Part shown: one piece after another, positions 61,123 to 64,000 of the stretch
How the letters are laid out: every line of letters starts with the position of its first letter
How positions within the stretch are numbered: position 1 is the first letter of the stretch
Source of the DNA: Selaginella tamariscina
Taxonomy: Eukaryota; Streptophyta; Lycopodiopsida; Selaginellales; Selaginellaceae
Length of the DNA: 64,000 nucleotides
Direction of reading: 5' to 3'
Assembly: GCA_003024785.1 (NCBI GenBank)
Contig: PUQB01000867.1
Coordinates: 1 to 64,000, forward strand
The notes under the pieces: generated by a model
What the model was told of the DNA's origin: nothing
Seen by the model: only the letters and a program-made list of their open reading frames with translations
The model's database searches: none
Program-made: the position numbers and the translations under genes

Positions 61123-61440
61123 AAAAAAAAATACAGTATTAGCAAGAGGTGTTTCACTCGTTTTTATTCGTCGATATGGAAGCAAAGAGCAGAGTTCCTC
61201 TGGCAGGCTGACCCCTTGTTGGATAATGTGGTGAGATGGGAGAGTGCCATCAATGTATGTGAGGAAGGTTATGAAGGTACTCGATGCGAAAGATGGGAAG
61301 ATAATGAGCATGTATGAGTCCATGACCAGGATGGAAAAGAAGCATATAATTCAGCAGATAGTTGTCAAGTTCCCCGGCATAGGCTGTTTTATGTTCTCTT
61401 TTGATCCTGCATTACTGCCATCACATACAACATACATACA
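61123..61440 (+). pseudogene. W3: short coding-like segment divergent from R3
   Basis: Readable pieces are CFTRFYSSIWKQRAEFLWQA, DPLLDNVVRWESAINVCEE, then in another frame MYESMTRMEKKHIIQQIVVK and FPGIGCFMFSFDPALLPS. Conserved with W4, head-to-head with R3. No family recognised; it may be a remnant exon pair. Confidence 0.35.
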
Positions 61441-61837
61441 TACACACACACACACATATATAAATATTACATACACACATATAGAAATTATATGATTACA
61501 TGTGTATATACGTATATGTGATGTGTACGTCGAAAAATGTACAGTGCGTGCGGACACAAAAGTAAACTGCACTCCTGGTTTGTGTACCATCCAACAACCA
61601 ATCAAAAACAGTGTAACTTCAACTTCACACGCTTCTTAAAATATATTTAAAAAAATTTATAATTAGTTTATAAATCATGATATTTAAAATAATTTTTTTA
61701 TTCTAAAAACCATGACATTTATATTAAAATATGGTTTTTTTTTTAATAATATTTCTGTCCAAAAACTTAAATAAGAAATTGAAAAGTGTATATATGGTAT
61801 ATATTAAATAAAAATTCAGTTAGGATTATGCACTTAC
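61441..61837. other. Z3 AT-rich spacer
   Basis: CA and TA-rich sequence and A/T runs; no gene seen. Collinear with 33517-33880 in reverse. Confidence 0.6.
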
Positions 61838-61945
61838 CTCTATTTTCCCGTCTTTCTTCTCCACACCTCTCCTTCTCCCCAACATTCTCTCGAATCCCGT
61901 CCTTCTCATCTTTAGCCTTCTTCTTGCTTTTCTTTGCCCCATTTG
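61838..61945 (-). pseudogene. P-tail-like exon fragment in Z3
   Basis: Encodes GAKKSKKKAKDEKDGIRENV followed by GEK and a Glu/Arg-rich end, then AG/GTAAGTGC, a good splice donor, on the strand of P and R. Sequence matches the P C-terminal repeat. Confidence 0.6.
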
Positions 61946-62639
61946 TGTAATTTGAGTGGTTCGTGTTCGATAGTAAAGAGGACAAAACTTGTTTTATACA
62001 GTACATACTAAGGCAACTCACATACAAGTCCCTTCGTTACCATACTTACATAGAAGAGTTTACATTTTCTACTATGTTAACATAGAAGAGTTTACATTTT
62101 CTACTACGTATACGTTACGGAGAGGTGTAGAAATTGTCTGCCATTCCTGTGTATATCCTGTTCTAAAAGATACATTAACATGCATATATATAAACACAAA
62201 CACACACACACACACACAAATAAACGGTTACTTGCACGTATACTTAAGCGAATGGCTCACTCAGAACTTTTTTGTTTTTTGTTTATATGAATAACATACC
62301 CGGTAATCATCATAAATGGGGCTGGCCTTTCTCTGATTTAAAAAAATGAGTCATCGGTTAGTCAATGACTGACCACAAACACGTGGGGAAACCAGTTTGT
62401 GGTATGCATTGACTAGTAGAAAGTCAATGGCAGGAGCCACGAACTCAATTGAGTTCGCCGCGAACCTAGTCATATCAGTATTGACTTATAGGAAGAGACA
62501 CTGGCCAGCTGTTGTCAATTTGTCACCGTGGGGTTCGTGGTGAACCATTATTGGCTGGCCACGAACTGAAGAAGGTTCGCGTATGTTGCACGCACGCCAC
62601 CAAGCAAGTCTACTATGTGTGTATTGAATATTCTCATGG
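61946..62639. other. Z3 spacer with palindrome and 31-bp duplication
   Basis: Collinear with 32782-33413 in reverse. Holds the CGAACTCAATTGAGTTCG palindrome (about 62439-62456) and a tandem copy of TAGAAGAGTTTACATTTTCT (about 62051-62105). Contains the empty target site of GY1 (GTATTGAATATTCTC, about 62620-62636). No gene recognised. Confidence 0.6.
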
Positions 62640-64000
62640 GGTTGTAATCCACTGCACTTTGTTGTTCTATGATGCTCTTGATTTTGGGTGAGTGGAGGGC
62701 AGAAACTAACGATTGTGTGAAAATCTTAAGGGACAAGGCTGACTTAAGTTCTCTTTAGTATTTCCAGGCTTACTTACAGCATTTGAAAGAAATTTTTACT
62801 GCTTATGCAGAGGGCACCATTCACCAACGAAGTGTCCAAGCCTTAAAGATATTTCTCAAGTGATGAGACAATTTAAAGACATTTAAATTGGTTATAAGAC
62901 ATAAAGTACAATGAAGATGAAGTCAACAATCCAATTCAAGGATAGTGTTCCCTGTGAGAAGAAAAGGTTGAGCAAGAAGGTCATGTATGTGGAAGTGGAG
63001 ACAAGGCGAAGTGAGAAGAAAAGATTAAGAGTGCATGGACAGTGGACAGCCATGGCTTTATTTGAATCTAAAACAGAGGACTCTCACATACAAATTTTAA
63101 ATTAGTTTTACATGGAATGTATGGATGGTAATAATAGTTGCATTATTACCCATTATTACCCATTATTAGTCATTATTACCATACAGACTATGTGTATGGT
63201 GTGTGTGTCTCTCTACGTGTTTGTGAGAGAAAGTGAATAACAAATGGCTGTTGGATGAAACAATTTTTTTCACATAATCATTGCATGTGACACAAGGTGT
63301 ACAAAAATAAATTAATGCTTTCCAAAAAAACCCATAATTAAAATGATAAGAAATGAATGCAATCCATTGATATGCTTGGACAATGCATGTATCTAAGAGT
63401 GCATTCATTAACACATATGTTGAAGTAAAAACCAAAACAGATAAGAAAATGCATATATGAAACTTTCTTACCACATATGAATAAGTGAAAAGAAAATCCT
63501 ATTTAACAATAAGGATTGGGCAGTAAGAAAATTCTTATTTGTAAGAATAAACTTATAATGACAAAAAGTGAATGGTTGAGAAGGTTGGTGTGATGTGGCA
63601 CCAAAAATATGGAAGATTCGGTTAAGGGCTATACAGGAGAGAGTAGCATGTGAGAGAGAATATACAAGAGAAAATATGCATTTGCATTATTAAAATGATT
63701 ATAAAGATATAATAAATGTGAAGTCTTATTATTATTTGTGTTATGAACAAATATTTTATGAATTTTCTTAGATGACAATGGCCAAAGCAAAATCCTATTC
63801 TTAATTTTAGAGACGAGGTAAGAGATGTGGAATATATATAAAGATGATGAAATCCCCAATTTATATACTATAACTTTAAATATTTACTTTAAAACCTTAT
63901 AAAAAGATTATTTTAAATTTATGTTATATATTTGACTGAATTAACTACTCATCCTTACAACACGTAACGCACGTGCGTGTGTCTGTGTGTGTGAGAGAGA
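62640..64000 (+). mobile_element. C4 relic, start of the next repeat unit
   Basis: From 62666 it matches 1-1260 almost base for base, and runs off the window, implying that the array continues. Around 63135-63180 a short (CATTATTAC)n expansion replaces part of the leader, and 63870-64000 diverges from C1 (CGCACGTGCGTG and GT/GA repeat). Confidence 0.65.

Noticed and set aside
62548-62736. Minus-strand frame spanning the Z3/C4 join
   Set aside because: Crosses a repeat boundary and is not kept at the matching places of the other copies.

Overview
The window is nuclear DNA of a land plant. The signs are pentatricopeptide-repeat (PPR) gene copies with a mitochondrial-type presequence, telo-boxes (AAACCCTAA) just upstream of start codons, short GT-AG introns, and plant-type gypsy, chromovirus, copia-like, TRIM and hAT elements. 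Introns of about 50 nt and a chromovirus that appears to prime itself suggest a non-seed plant (lycophyte, fern or moss), but the species is not fixed by the sequence. I see no bacterial or organellar gene organisation and no tRNA, rRNA or CRISPR locus.

The window is built from one roughly 10-kb host unit present in about three rearranged copies. Read with the host PPR gene on the minus strand, the unit is: C (copia-like relic), S (small secreted protein), a TRIM relic, X (small secreted-like protein, divergent from S), P (PPR gene), R (RRM-domain gene), then W/Z (unassigned spacer). Copy 1 is 1-8100 (C1, S1, TRIM1, X1, P1, 3' end of R1). An inverted copy begins at 8161 (P2, X2, TRIM2, S2, C2) and continues beyond inserted elements as Z4, W4, R4 and the first codons of P4, ending at 47508. 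A second forward copy runs from 47509 to the window end (C3, S3, TRIM3, X3, P3, R3, W3/Z3, C4). The palindrome centre at 8101-8160 is a 60-bp filler patched from R-intron and P-exon sequence.

Later insertions fill the array. Three chromoviruses of one family are present: GY2 (12276-17729, minus), GY3 (49240-54200, plus) and GY4 (40715-46619, plus). GY2 and GY3 sit at the same site of the C relic, so that insertion predates the duplication. GY1 (23572-32776, plus) is another gypsy element with 5-bp target duplications. GY5 (36668-47369, minus) is an older short-LTR gypsy that carries GY4 inside it. A decayed hAT transposon with 8-bp target duplications lies at 20842-23463. All LTR elements look like broken fossils.

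The host genes: S1 and S2 are intact 122-codon secreted proteins, while S3, X1-X3, P1-P3 and the R copies carry frame disruptions as read. Many of these are one-base indels, which may partly be assembly error. By hand count, differences among S copies are almost all amino-acid-changing, while signal peptide and flanks are nearly identical. This is the most striking biological signal in the window. Other notable points are the self-priming signal of the chromovirus LTRs, a TRIM whose LTR contains a tRNA-like module, and the (CA/TG)n tracts in almost every P and R intron.
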